Shown here: positions 1 through 9,392 of the stretch, one piece after another
Layout of the letters: every line of letters begins with the position of its first letter
Numbering within the stretch: position 1 is the first letter of the stretch
From: Halanaerobiaceae bacterium
GTDB taxonomy: Bacteria > Bacillota > Halanaerobiia > Halanaerobiales > Halarsenatibacteraceae
Assembly (NCBI GenBank): GCA_007130465.1
Contig: SLSL01000169.1
Coordinates: 1 to 34,139 of the forward strand
Direction: 5' to 3'
DNA: 34,139 nt
Notes under the pieces: generated by a model
Database searches by the model: none
What the model was told of the DNA's origin: nothing
The model's input: only the letters and a program-made list of their open reading frames with translations
Program-made: the position numbers and the translations under genes

Positions 1-199
1 CATAAGTATTACTTTTGTTGTTCGGCATTGGTAATTGAACCTCCTGAATATTTTAGTAATTGGATCTCTTGAATGTTTTAGTGAATTAATCAACAATATT
101 AATTATATCTTATTTTTATAAAAAATACAATATAAAATTGACATTAAACCTGGACAGGAGTATAATTTGTTGTAGGGATTCATTAATCTTATTCTAAAT

Positions 200-225
200 A
201 AAAAAGCCTGCCAGTGGCAGGTTTT
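200..225 (-). terminator. Intrinsic terminator downstream of tRNA-Leu
   Basis: Hairpin CCTGCC-AGT-GGCAGG (207-221). On the - strand it is followed by CTTTTTTAT, i.e. a T-run in the direction of the tRNA. Confidence 0.75.
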
Positions 226-245
226 ATCTGTTACTTATATAAAAA

Positions 246-333
246 TGGTGCCGAGGGTGGGACTCGAACCCACACAGGCCTAGGGCCCACAGCGCCCTCA
301 ACGCTGCGCGTCTGCCAATTCCGCCACCTCGGC
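246..333 (-). tRNA. tRNA-Leu (anticodon GAG), CCA encoded
   Basis: Reverse complement GCCGAGG...CCTCGGCA-CCA. Anticodon arm CAGCG-TTGAGGG-CGCTG, long class II variable arm, T-arm GTGGG-TTCGAGT-CCCAC. Confidence 0.95.
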
Positions 334-345
334 AATACAATAAAT

Positions 346-373
346 ATTATATCATAATTTTGCTAGCTGTCAA
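346..373 (-). promoter_or_regulatory. Sigma-A-type promoter for tRNA-Leu
   Basis: On the - strand: TTGACA, 16-nt spacer, TATAAT, just upstream of the tRNA 5' end. Confidence 0.75.
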
Positions 374-420
374 CTCTAATTTTAAAGTTTTTTATAAATA
401 AAGACTGAGGAGGAAATGGT

Positions 421-1824
421 TTGTCATCAAAAAGAAATATCTTTTATAATTTAAGTCCCCTTGACCACAGGTATAGTCGCGGAGATAATTTTCAGCTTTT
501 GAGCCAATATTTTTCTGAGGAGGCCAGGTTCAAATGGGAGGCCAGGGTTGAACTTGCATTAATTGAGACTCTGGTTGAATTTGAAATTGCTCCTTCTGAG
601 GCTGTAGAACAGATGAAGGAATCAGTTGAATCAATAACAGCAGAAGAGGTTTATAAAGAAGAAGAAAAGACGAAACATAATACAAGAGCTTTAGTTAATT
701 GTCTAAGGGAAAAGGTTGACTCTGAATATAGACAGTATATTCACTTAGGTGCTACTTCCTTTGATATTGTTGATACTGCTGCTATTTTGAGATATAAATT
801 CTTTAATGATCAGGTTTTAATTCCTGCTCTGAAAGAATTGATTAGGAAAATCTCTGAAGTAGCTTATCGGGAAAGGAAAACTGTTCAACTTGGTAGGACC
901 CATGGCCAGGCAGCTGTACCAGTGACTTTTGGTTATTATATTGCTGGCTTTGTTAGTCGGTTAGGCAATAGGCTGGAAAGCCTTGAAAAGTTTAGCAATG
1001 AACTTACAGGCCAGTTTTCTGGTGCTGTTGGTGCTTATAATTCGCTATCTTTACTCGTTGATGATCCCATTGAATTTGAAACTGTTTTACTTGATAAGTT
1101 AGAGCTTAAGAGATCTGAACATTCGACTCAGATAATTCCTCCAGAAAAACTTACTGATTATATTCATGGTATTGTTTCTACTTTTGGAGTGATTGCTGAT
1201 TTAAGTGATGATTTCAGACATTTGCAGAGATCAGAGATAAGTGAGACCGGCGAGGCTTTTTCTGAAGATCAGGTTGGTTCATCAACTATGCCGCAAAAGA
1301 GGAATCCAATAAATTTTGAAAATATCAAAAGTTCCTGGAAGGTAACGGTTCCTAAGATATTAACAGTGTATATGGATCAGCTCTGTGAGCATCAGAGAGA
1401 TTTAACTAATTCATCTTCAGCCAGATATTATCCTGAAATTATTAGTCATTTATTTTTAGCTATAAAGAGACTGGATAAGGTAATGGCAAGACTTGTAGTT
1501 GATCATGAAAATTTAAAAAGAAATCTTGATAAACATAAAGATATGATTCTTGCTGAGCCATTGTATATTATGTTTGCAAGAGAAGGCCATCCTGATGCCC
1601 ATGAGGCTGTCAGGAAGTTAACTTTAAAATCTGAAGAGACTGGCAAAAAGGTTTTACAGTTAGTGAAAGAAGACAAAGACTTAAGTAATTATTTTGATAA
1701 ATTGTCAACTGTTGAAAAAGGTATTTTAAATAATCCGGCTAATTATACTGGGGCAGCAATTAATGAAACTTTGAAGATAGTTAATAATTGGTCAGATAGA
1801 TTAAATATAGAAAGGGCGTGGTAA
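421..1824 (+). CDS. purB: Adenylosuccinate lyase
   Basis: 467-aa ORF with TTG start after GGAGG-like SD. Fumarase/lyase signature GSSTMPQKRNP; LGRTHGQAAVPVTFG. Confidence 0.95.
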   Translation: MSSKRNIFYNLSPLDHRYSRGDNFQLLSQYFSEEARFKWEARVELALIETLVEFEIAPSEAVEQMKESVESITAEEVYKEEEKTKHNTRALVNCLREKVDSEYRQYIHLGATSFDIVDTAAILRYKFFNDQVLIPALKELIRKISEVAYRERKTVQLGRTHGQAAVPVTFGYYIAGFVSRLGNRLESLEKFSNELTGQFSGAVGAYNSLSLLVDDPIEFETVLLDKLELKRSEHSTQIIPPEKLTDYIHGIVSTFGVIADLSDDFRHLQRSEISETGEAFSEDQVGSSTMPQKRNPINFENIKSSWKVTVPKILTVYMDQLCEHQRDLTNSSSARYYPEIISHLFLAIKRLDKVMARLVVDHENLKRNLDKHKDMILAEPLYIMFAREGHPDAHEAVRKLTLKSEETGKKVLQLVKEDKDLSNYFDKLSTVEKGILNNPANYTGAAINETLKIVNNWSDRLNIERAW

Positions 1825-1825
1825 G

Positions 1826-3409
1826 GTGTCAAATATTAAGAGGGCTTTAATTAGTGTAGCAGAAAAAGATGGAATCGTAGAGTTTTCTAAAAAATTGTCA
1901 GAGGATGGAGTAGAGATAGTTGCAACCGGGGGGACAGCTGATAAACTTAAGAGTGAGAATATTGAGGTGATTGGTATATCTGATCTTACTGGATATCCTG
2001 AACTCCTTGCTGGCCGTGTAAAGACATTACATCCAGCAGTAATGGCCGGGATATTGGCAAGAAGAAGTAATGAAAAAGATATTGAGGAGCTTAAAGATAA
2101 TGATATTGAGCCAATCGATTTGATAGTATGTAATCTTTATCCCTTTGAAGATAAAGTTGAAAATAATCCAGATGATCATTCTGGAATTTTAGAAGAGATT
2201 GATATAGGAGGACAGACTTTAATTAGATCAGCTGCTAAAAATTATCAGGATGTTCTAGTTTTAACAGATCCTGAGCAGTATGATGCTTTTATAGATACAT
2301 ATACAGAAGGTAATATTGATAAAGATTATCGGCTTGAACTTGCTGGTAAAGCCTTTAAATATATTGCAGATTATGATAATTTAATTTCAGAGTATTTTAG
2401 TAAGCAGGGAGATAAGTCAGATGCTGAAGCAACTTTTAAGGCTAGTTTTGAGATTAAAGCTGAGCTTGATAGGGTGTTAAAATATGGGGAAAATCCTCAT
2501 CAGAAGGCTGCTGTTTATAAGAGTAAAAACTTATTATCAGGGACATCATTATTAGCTGCCAGACAGTTAAATGGTGCTGAACTTTCATATAATAATATTA
2601 ATGATAGCCAGGCAGCACTTGATTTAATTTTAGAATTTAAAGAAAATGCGGCAACAGCGATTATTAAACATACTAACCCCTGTGGCCTGGCAATAGCCCA
2701 TTCACCTGTTGTAGCTTTCAGGAAGGCTTACGCCGGGGACCCTCAATCAGCCTATGGCAGCATTGTTGCATTTAACCGAGAAGTTGGTGGTAGTGTGGCC
2801 CGGGAGATGATTGGCGGCAGGAAATATATTGAGATAATTTTAGCCCCTTCATATACTGATGAGGCGGTTGAAGCTTTAGTTGATCGCTGGTCGGATATAA
2901 AGCTTTTAGAATTAGATGATATGAGAATTGCTGAAAAAAACGATTATGAAATAAAATCGATATCTGGTGGATTTTTATTGCAGGAGAAAGATATAGGGAT
3001 TGATGATCTTGCTGATTTAAAGCAGGTTGCAGGCCCGTATAAAGATAAAGAGATTAAAGAGAAAGAGTTAAAAGAATTATATCTTGCTACCATGGCTGCT
3101 AAACATGTGAAGTCTAATGCTATTGCTCTGGCCAGAGGTGAAGCTATTGTTGGTATCGGAGCAGGACAGATGAGCCGGGTTGATGCAGTTAGGCTGGCAG
3201 GGAAAAAAGCTGCCGGCAGGCAGTTTGGTGGAGTACTTGCTTCAGATGCCTTTTTCCCATATCCAGATGCAATTGAGATAGCTGCTGAAAATAATATTAA
3301 ATCTATTATTCAGCCAGGTGGTTCTATTAGGGATGAAGATGTTATTAAAGCCTGTGATGATAATGGTATTAAGATGTACTTTACCGGATATCGTCATTTT
3401 AAACATTAA
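1826..3409 (+). CDS. purH: Bifunctional AICAR transformylase / IMP cyclohydrolase
   Basis: 527 aa, GTG start directly after purB. N-terminal MGS-like domain (RALISVAEKDGIVEF; GRVKTLHPAVMAGIL) and AICARFT motif IIKHTNPCGLAIA. Confidence 0.96.
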   Translation: MSNIKRALISVAEKDGIVEFSKKLSEDGVEIVATGGTADKLKSENIEVIGISDLTGYPELLAGRVKTLHPAVMAGILARRSNEKDIEELKDNDIEPIDLIVCNLYPFEDKVENNPDDHSGILEEIDIGGQTLIRSAAKNYQDVLVLTDPEQYDAFIDTYTEGNIDKDYRLELAGKAFKYIADYDNLISEYFSKQGDKSDAEATFKASFEIKAELDRVLKYGENPHQKAAVYKSKNLLSGTSLLAARQLNGAELSYNNINDSQAALDLILEFKENAATAIIKHTNPCGLAIAHSPVVAFRKAYAGDPQSAYGSIVAFNREVGGSVAREMIGGRKYIEIILAPSYTDEAVEALVDRWSDIKLLELDDMRIAEKNDYEIKSISGGFLLQEKDIGIDDLADLKQVAGPYKDKEIKEKELKELYLATMAAKHVKSNAIALARGEAIVGIGAGQMSRVDAVRLAGKKAAGRQFGGVLASDAFFPYPDAIEIAAENNIKSIIQPGGSIRDEDVIKACDDNGIKMYFTGYRHFKH

Positions 3410-3414
3410 AATCC

Positions 3415-3443
3415 TTGACTTTAAAATTAAGATTTAATATAAT
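3415..3443 (+). promoter_or_regulatory. Promoter of the thrS T-box transcript
   Basis: TTGACT, 17-nt spacer, TATAAT. Confidence 0.8.
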
Positions 3444-3473
3444 ATTCTTAAGTTATAAAATATAGCAAAAAGC

Positions 3474-3727
3474 TTTGATAGGGAGAGTAGGCTAATTTAA
3501 AAACTCATCAGAGAATGGTGCCTTAGGCTGAAAGCACTTAGTTTTAGATTAGTTGAAGACCACCCTTGAGTTGATTCTGGGAAAGCAGTTATTGTTATTA
3601 TCAGGTTCCGGTTATCATCCGTTATAATGGTTAGAGTGGAGGGTGAGTATATCCTCTGAAATAGAGTGGAACCGTGTGCGAATATTTCGTCCGCCTCTAG
3701 TTTTTCTAGAGGTGGGCTTTTTTATTT
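3474..3727 (+). ncRNA. T-box riboswitch leader of thrS (specifier ACC, Thr)
   Basis: AGTA bulge, Stem I GGCTAATTTAAAA/TTTTAGATTAGTT, specifier loop GAAG-ACC-A (3559-3561), T-box AGAGTGGAACCG, terminator GCCTCTAG-TTTTT-CTAGAGGTGGGC-TTTTTT. Confidence 0.9.
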
Positions 3728-3756
3728 TAGTTAAATTTATTAGGAGGTTGATATTA

Positions 3757-5688
3757 ATGGTTCAGATTACATTGCCTGATGGTTCAACAAAGGATTATGA
3801 AGAGAAAGTTACTGTTGAAGGTGTGGCCTATGATATTGGGAGAAGGCTTGGTAAGGACGCAGTTGCTGGGATTGTTGATGGTAAAAAAGTTGATACTTAT
3901 TATGAGATTGATGAAGATGTAGAACTTGCTATAATCACAATTGATTCAGAGGAAGGCCTTGATATATTAAGACATACTGCATCTCATATTATGGCTCAGG
4001 CTGTTAAAGAGTTGTTTGATGATGTAAGTATTGCTATTGGGCCTATAATTGATGATGGTTTTTATTACGATTTTGACTTAGAGGATTCAATTTCAAAAGA
4101 GGATTTTGATGATATTAGAGGGAGGATGCAGGAGATTATAGATGAGGATTTACCGGTAAGGAAATTTGTTTTGCCAAAGGCTGAGGCAATAAAATTAATG
4201 AAGGATAGAAATGAGCCTTATAAAGTTGAATTAATTGAAGAATTAGATGATGAAATGATCAGTCTTTATCGCCAGGGAGATTTTGTTGATCTCTGTCGTG
4301 GCCCTCATCTTCCTAGAACTGGAATGGTTGAAGCCTTTGAGCTATTAAATGTTGCAGGTGCTTATTGGCGTGGCGATGAAAATAATGAGATGCTGCAGAG
4401 GGTTTATGCTACTGCCTTTGCTGACGAGAAAGAATTAGAAGAATATCTCGAGCAGAGAGAAGAGGCTAAAAAGCGGGACCATAATAAACTTGGTAGACAA
4501 TTAGATTTATTTATGACTTCTGATTTGGTTGGTCAGGGTTTGCCTTTATTAAAACCAAAGGGTGCTAAAATTATTCAGATTTTGCAGAGATTTATTGAGG
4601 ATGAAGAAGAAAAACGGGGATATCAGAGAACTTTAACCCCCTATATGGCCAAAAAAGATCTATATGAAACTTCAGGTCACTGGCAGCATTATAAGGATGA
4701 TATGTTTGTTATTGGAGATGAAGATAAAGATGAAGAGGTCCTTGGCATGAGACCGATGACCTGTCCATTCCAGTTTATGATTTATAATTCTAAATTGAGA
4801 AGTTATAGGGATTTACCAATTAGATATGCTGAAACTTCAACACTTTTTAGAAATGAAGCTTCTGGTGAGATGCATGGCCTGATAAGGGTCAGACAGTTCA
4901 CTATCTCTGAAGGGCATCTGATCTGTACTCCAGAACAGCTTGAAGAAGAGTTTTTAGGAGTTGTTGATTTAGTTAATTATGTCATGGAGACTATTGGAAT
5001 TGAAGATGATATCTGGTATCGTTTCTCTAAATGGGATCCTGATAAGAAGGGTAAATATATTGATAATCCTGAAGCCTGGCATGATACTCAGGAGAAGATG
5101 GGAAATATTTTAGAAAAAATGGATCTTGAATATGAAGTTGCAGATGGAGAGGCTGCTTTTTACGGACCGAAATTAGATATTCAGTTTAAAAATGTTCATG
5201 GCAAAGAAGATACAATAATTACAATTCAGATAGATTTCAGTCTGCCTGAAAGATTTGATATGACTTATATAAATAGTGAAAATGAGAAGCAGAGACCTTA
5301 TATAATTCACAGAACTTCTATTGGTTGTTATGAGAGGACTCTGGCAATGTTAATTGAAAAATATGCAGGGGCTTTTCCTACCTGGCTGGCACCGGTACAG
5401 GCTAAAATAATTCCTGTATCTGATGATCAGAATGATTATGCTGATCAGGTCCAGGAAGAACTTCAGAAATACGATATCAGAGTAGAGGTCGATAAGCGTG
5501 ATGAACAGGTTGGTTATAAGATTCGTGAAGCTCAGGTTGAGCAGGTTCCTTATATGTTAATCGTTGGTTCCAGGGAAGAAGAGAGTGGTAATGTTTCTGT
5601 CAGGGATCGGCGTGAAGGAGATCAGGGTCAGGTTGATCTTCAGGAGTTTATCAATAATATAAATAAAGAGATTGCTGAGAAAAGTTAA
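3757..5688 (+). CDS. thrS: Threonyl-tRNA synthetase
   Basis: TGS domain, HTASHIMAQAVKELF, class II motifs MRPMTCPFQFMIYNS, anticodon-binding domain. ATG at 3757 follows TAGGAGG; the ORF-track start at 3643 lies inside the T-box. Confidence 0.96.
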   Translation: MVQITLPDGSTKDYEEKVTVEGVAYDIGRRLGKDAVAGIVDGKKVDTYYEIDEDVELAIITIDSEEGLDILRHTASHIMAQAVKELFDDVSIAIGPIIDDGFYYDFDLEDSISKEDFDDIRGRMQEIIDEDLPVRKFVLPKAEAIKLMKDRNEPYKVELIEELDDEMISLYRQGDFVDLCRGPHLPRTGMVEAFELLNVAGAYWRGDENNEMLQRVYATAFADEKELEEYLEQREEAKKRDHNKLGRQLDLFMTSDLVGQGLPLLKPKGAKIIQILQRFIEDEEEKRGYQRTLTPYMAKKDLYETSGHWQHYKDDMFVIGDEDKDEEVLGMRPMTCPFQFMIYNSKLRSYRDLPIRYAETSTLFRNEASGEMHGLIRVRQFTISEGHLICTPEQLEEEFLGVVDLVNYVMETIGIEDDIWYRFSKWDPDKKGKYIDNPEAWHDTQEKMGNILEKMDLEYEVADGEAAFYGPKLDIQFKNVHGKEDTIITIQIDFSLPERFDMTYINSENEKQRPYIIHRTSIGCYERTLAMLIEKYAGAFPTWLAPVQAKIIPVSDDQNDYADQVQEELQKYDIRVEVDKRDEQVGYKIREAQVEQVPYMLIVGSREEESGNVSVRDRREGDQGQVDLQEFINNINKEIAEKS

Positions 5689-5723
5689 TAGAGATAGCAG
5701 AGGAAAATTAATCAGGATTTTTG

Positions 5724-5752
5724 TTGACTCAGATTAAAATCTCTGATATACT
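5724..5752 (+). promoter_or_regulatory. Promoter of the infC-rpmI-rplT leader
   Basis: TTGACT, 17-nt spacer, TATACT. Confidence 0.75.
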
Positions 5753-5759
5753 TTATTTT

Positions 5760-5936
5760 AGTGACAATAAAGTAGGAGCGCCTGCTTCTCACCAGTAATA
5801 GGATTACTGGTTAATAACTACTAATTTGGAACTTTATTTAGGTTCTGCTCTGGGATTAGAATATCTTCTCAGAGATTATTAGGTAGTATTTATTTGTTTA
5901 TTTGCGGGCGGTCCAGAAATGGGTCCCCGCTTTTTG
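5760..5936 (+). ncRNA. infC-rpmI-rplT 5' leader with attenuator (L20-leader-like)
   Basis: About 190-nt untranslated region between promoter and infC. Contains hairpin CCAGTAATAGGATTACTGG and terminator GCGGGCGGTCC-AGAAAT-GGGTCCCCGC-TTTTTG (5904-5935). Position matches known L20 autoregulatory leaders in Firmicutes. Confidence 0.65.
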
Positions 5937-5964
5937 TTTTTAAATATATTAGGAGGTGGATAAA

Positions 5965-6480
5965 ATCGTAGAAGATTTACGGGTTAACCAGCAGATTAGA
6001 GCCCGAGAGGTTAGGTTGATTGATCAAGAGGGTGAGCAGATAGGAATTAAATCCATTGATGAAGCTATGAGAGCTGCAGAAGAAAAAGGTATGGATTTAG
6101 TAGAGGTTGCACCTCAGGCTAATCCTCCAGTCTGTCGTATTATGGATTATGGAAAATATAAATATGAACAGGCCAAAAAGGAGAAAGAAGCCAAAAAGAA
6201 TCAGAATGTAATGAATGTGAAAGAAGTTCAGATGGGTGTAAAGATTGATGATCATGACTTTGATGTTAAGTTAAAGCAGGCTAGAAGATTCCTGAATGAT
6301 AAGGATAAAGTTAAAGTAAGGCTTAAATTTAGAGGCCGGGAAATGATGCATCAGGAAATCGGACATGAATTAATGGAAAGATTGATTGAAGGCACTAAAG
6401 ATTTAGGTTCTGTTGAGAGCGGGCCTAGAATGGAAGGCCGCAATATGATGATGTTTATAACACCTGATAGTGATAAGTAA
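5965..6480 (+). CDS. infC: Translation initiation factor IF-3, probable AUC start
   Basis: Product VEDLRVNQQIRAREVRLID...IMDYGKYKYEQ is IF-3. The ORF-track GTG (5956) is within the SD AGGAGGTGG; ATC at 5965 lies 8 nt after AGGAGG. Confidence 0.9.
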   Translation: MVEDLRVNQQIRAREVRLIDQEGEQIGIKSIDEAMRAAEEKGMDLVEVAPQANPPVCRIMDYGKYKYEQAKKEKEAKKNQNVMNVKEVQMGVKIDDHDFDVKLKQARRFLNDKDKVKVRLKFRGREMMHQEIGHELMERLIEGTKDLGSVESGPRMEGRNMMMFITPDSDK

Positions 6481-6508
6481 TTATTATATAGCTTAGGAGG
6501 TTTTGATT

Positions 6509-6706
6509 ATGCCTAAAATGAAAACACATAAAGGTATTAAAAAGAGAGTTAAGAAGACTGGTAAAGGTAAATTAAAGAGAAAGAAAGCCTTTAATAGTCA
6601 TCTGCAGACAAAAAAGAAAGCTAAAAGAAAGAGAAATTTAAGTAAACCTGTACTTGTAAATGACACACATGCCAAAAAGTATAAACATTTATTACCATAT
6701 GAGTAA
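6509..6706 (+). CDS. rpmI: 50S ribosomal protein L35
   Basis: MPKMKTHKGIKKRVKKTGKGK; ATG at 6509 after TTAGGAGG. Confidence 0.96.
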   Translation: MPKMKTHKGIKKRVKKTGKGKLKRKKAFNSHLQTKKKAKRKRNLSKPVLVNDTHAKKYKHLLPYE

Positions 6707-6752
6707 ATTTAAAATATTATAATTGTTAAGTTTGAAAGGGAGTGAATGATCG

Positions 6753-7112
6753 ATGCCACGTGTAAAAAGAGGTAATAAAGCTAGAAAAAGGAGAAAGAAA
6801 GTTTTAAAAAATGCCAAGGGATTCTTTGGCTCCAGAAGTAAACTTTTTCGTCCTGCAAATGAAGCTGTAATGAAATCCCTTGATTATGCCTATAGAGATA
6901 GAAGGAGAAAGAAGAGAGAGTTCCGTCGTCTCTGGATTACAAGGATTAATGCAGCAGCAAGGCAGAATGGTCTTTCTTATAGTCGTTTTATTAATGGTTT
7001 AAAGCAGGCTAATGTAGAGATTGATCGCAAGATTCTTGCTGATATGGCTGTTAATGATAAAGATGGCTTTGCTGAGTTAGTTGAATTGGCTCAGGAACAG
7101 TTAGCAGGTTAA
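6753..7112 (+). CDS. rplT: 50S ribosomal protein L20
   Basis: [33 protein letters not shown], canonical L20. Confidence 0.97.
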   Translation: MPRVKRGNKARKRRKKVLKNAKGFFGSRSKLFRPANEAVMKSLDYAYRDRRRKKREFRRLWITRINAAARQNGLSYSRFINGLKQANVEIDRKILADMAVNDKDGFAELVELAQEQLAG

Positions 7113-7127
7113 ATTATATTATATATC

Positions 7128-7156
7128 AGGCCTGGGGGGGTCCTCCAGGTCTTTAT
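7128..7156 (+). terminator. Intrinsic terminator after rplT
   Basis: AGGCCTGG-GGGGGTCCT-CCAGGTCT followed by TTATTC; 8-bp stem. Confidence 0.6.
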
Positions 7157-7186
7157 TCATCTTTTGAAGATGAAAGGGGTTTGAAA

Positions 7187-7990
7187 ATGGCCGGAAATAC
7201 TTTCATAGAGTTGAGCAGCAATCAGAATCAAAATATTAAAAGAATTAGAAAGTTAAAGAGGAAAAAATATAGAGAAGAGTTTCAGGAATTTATTTTAGAA
7301 GGCAGCCAGATTATTGAAGCAGCAATAAGTATGGCAGGAAATATAAAAGAAGTTTACATATCAAAAGAAGTTTATAGAGATGAGAACATCCAAAAGCTTA
7401 TTGATTTATTTGATGAGTCTGTAGATATTTATATGTTAGAACCAGGATTATTTGCTGAAATTTCAGAGACTGTTAATAGTCAGGGGGTTATTGCAGTTGC
7501 CGGGATAAGAGATTATGCCCTGGAAAGTTTAATTGCGTCAAATTCTCCCCTATTATTACTGGCAGGTTTGCAGGACCCTGGTAATGCTGGAACTTTAATC
7601 AGATCGGCTTCAGCAGCTGGTTTTACTGGGGTTATTGCTTTAAAAGGAACTGTTGATATCTACAATCCTAAAGTTATTAGAGCTTCAATGGCTGGTGTTT
7701 TTGATTTAGAGTTGATTAAAAATGTTGAGATTGAAACTCTTAAGAGAAAACTTAATTATTCATCGAGAAGGCTAATTCTGGCTGAACCAGATGCAGAGAA
7801 AACATATTATGATTTTGATTTTAGAGAAGATGATATTTTAGCAATAGGTAATGAGGCAAGAGGTATTTCTGATGAATTATTTGGGCTGGATCATCAGAGC
7901 ATTTCTATTCCGATTAGAGGGAAGATAGAATCGATAAATGCTGCTATGGCCGGGACTATATTGATGTTTGAAATGGTTAGAAGTATTTAA
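7187..7990 (+). CDS. TrmH/SpoU-family RNA 2'-O-methyltransferase
   Basis: SpoU motifs LQDPGNAGTLIRSASAAGF, IGNEARGIS and SIPIRGKIESINAAMAGTILMFE; N-terminal substrate-binding region KYREEFQEFILEG. ATG at 7187 after AAAGGGG. Confidence 0.9.
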   Translation: MAGNTFIELSSNQNQNIKRIRKLKRKKYREEFQEFILEGSQIIEAAISMAGNIKEVYISKEVYRDENIQKLIDLFDESVDIYMLEPGLFAEISETVNSQGVIAVAGIRDYALESLIASNSPLLLLAGLQDPGNAGTLIRSASAAGFTGVIALKGTVDIYNPKVIRASMAGVFDLELIKNVEIETLKRKLNYSSRRLILAEPDAEKTYYDFDFREDDILAIGNEARGISDELFGLDHQSISIPIRGKIESINAAMAGTILMFEMVRSI

Positions 7991-8012
7991 TATGTTAATA
8001 GGTTGTTCTTTG

Positions 8013-8041
8013 TTGTCAATCAAAATTTCTTATGATATAAT
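8013..8041 (+). promoter_or_regulatory. Promoter of the pheS T-box transcript
   Basis: TTGTCA, 17-nt spacer, TATAAT. Confidence 0.75.
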
Positions 8042-8079
8042 TTAATAAATGAGTTAATATAAAAATTATATATTCAAAA

Positions 8080-8308
8080 GCAGAGAAGGAGAAAGTAGCC
8101 GTCAATATTTTTTCAGGGAATAACTGTCTTAGACTGGGAGCAGTTTAAAAATATTCGGCTAAATTCACTCTGGAGCTGGTGGCTGAAATTAAGTAGGTTT
8201 TCCCAGGAGTTAACCTGTTATAAATCAACTGAGAGATCTGCTGTAGCTTAGCGGATAATTAGGGTGGTACCGCGAACCTTCGTCCCTTTTAAGGGACTTT
8301 TTTTTATG
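8080..8308 (+). ncRNA. T-box riboswitch leader of pheST (specifier TTC, Phe)
   Basis: CAGAG...AGTAGCCG paired with CGGCTAAATTCACTCTG; specifier TTC at 8164-8166; T-box AGGGTGGTACCGCG; terminator CGTCCCTTTTAAGGGAC-TTTTTTTT. Confidence 0.92.
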
Positions 8309-8343
8309 GAATAGGTTTTAAATATATTCGGAGGTGGAGATAA

Positions 8344-9369
8344 ATGGATATAAAAGAAACAATTAATGGAATTTTAGAAGAGTTTCAGGAGGAATACTCT
8401 GATGCCAATGATTTAGATGCTTTAGAAGAATTAAGAATTAAGTATCTTGGGAAGAAAGGCGAAGTTCAGAACTTATTTAATAAGATGGGAAGTATTCCTG
8501 CAGAAAAACGGCCAGTATTAGGAAAAGAGGCTAATATTTTAAAACAGAAAATTGAAGCAGAATTAAATGAAAAGAAGGAAAAATTTGAAGCTGAAGCTAA
8601 GGCTAAAAAACTGGCAGAAGAAACTATTGATGTTACTCTGCCTGGAAGAACTATTAAACAGGGAGCCAGACACCCTCTGTCTGTTGTTACTGAAGAGTTA
8701 GAGGATATTTTTATTGGGTTAGGTTTTGAGATTGCAGAAGGTCCTGAATTAGAGGATGAATATCATAACTTTGAAGCTTTAAATATTCCTGAGAATCATC
8801 CTGCTAGAGATTTACAGGATACTTTATACTTTAATGATAGCTTTTTGTTAAGGACTCATACTTCACCTGTTCAGGTAAGAACTATGGAAAACACTGAACC
8901 CCCAATAAGGATAATTGCTCCTGGTAGGGTTTATCGAGCTGATGAATTAGATGCTTCCCATTCTCCTGTATTTCATCAACTGGAGGGGTTAGTGATTGAT
9001 GAGAACATAACATTTGGTGATTTAAAGGGTACGATAAGAGCAATGGTTGAAGAAATTTATGGCAAGGAGCAGGAAGTTAGATTTCGCCCCAGTTATTTCC
9101 CTTTTACTGAACCCAGTGCTGAGGTTGATGTTTCCTGTATAGTCTGTCAGGGGGAAGGTTGCAGTCTCTGTTCAAGGACTGGCTGGCTTGAGATAATGGG
9201 TTCTGGCATGGTCCATCCTAATGTTCTAAGAATGTCAGGAATTGATCCTGAAAAATATAGCGGGTTTGCTTTTGGAATGGGAATTGATCGGATAACTTTA
9301 TTAAAATATGGAATTAATGATATTAGATTATTATTTGAAAATGATCGTCGTTTCTTAAAACAATTTTAA
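8344..9369 (+). CDS. pheS: Phenylalanyl-tRNA synthetase alpha subunit
   Basis: Class II core: GRTIKQGARHPLS, LLRTHTSPVQVRTM, FHQLEGLVID, GSGMVHPNVLRMSG, FAFGMGIDRITLLKYGI. Confidence 0.97.
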   Translation: MDIKETINGILEEFQEEYSDANDLDALEELRIKYLGKKGEVQNLFNKMGSIPAEKRPVLGKEANILKQKIEAELNEKKEKFEAEAKAKKLAEETIDVTLPGRTIKQGARHPLSVVTEELEDIFIGLGFEIAEGPELEDEYHNFEALNIPENHPARDLQDTLYFNDSFLLRTHTSPVQVRTMENTEPPIRIIAPGRVYRADELDASHSPVFHQLEGLVIDENITFGDLKGTIRAMVEEIYGKEQEVRFRPSYFPFTEPSAEVDVSCIVCQGEGCSLCSRTGWLEIMGSGMVHPNVLRMSGIDPEKYSGFAFGMGIDRITLLKYGINDIRLLFENDRRFLKQF

Positions 9370-9392
9370 GCTGGCAGGGAGGAGAATAAATT

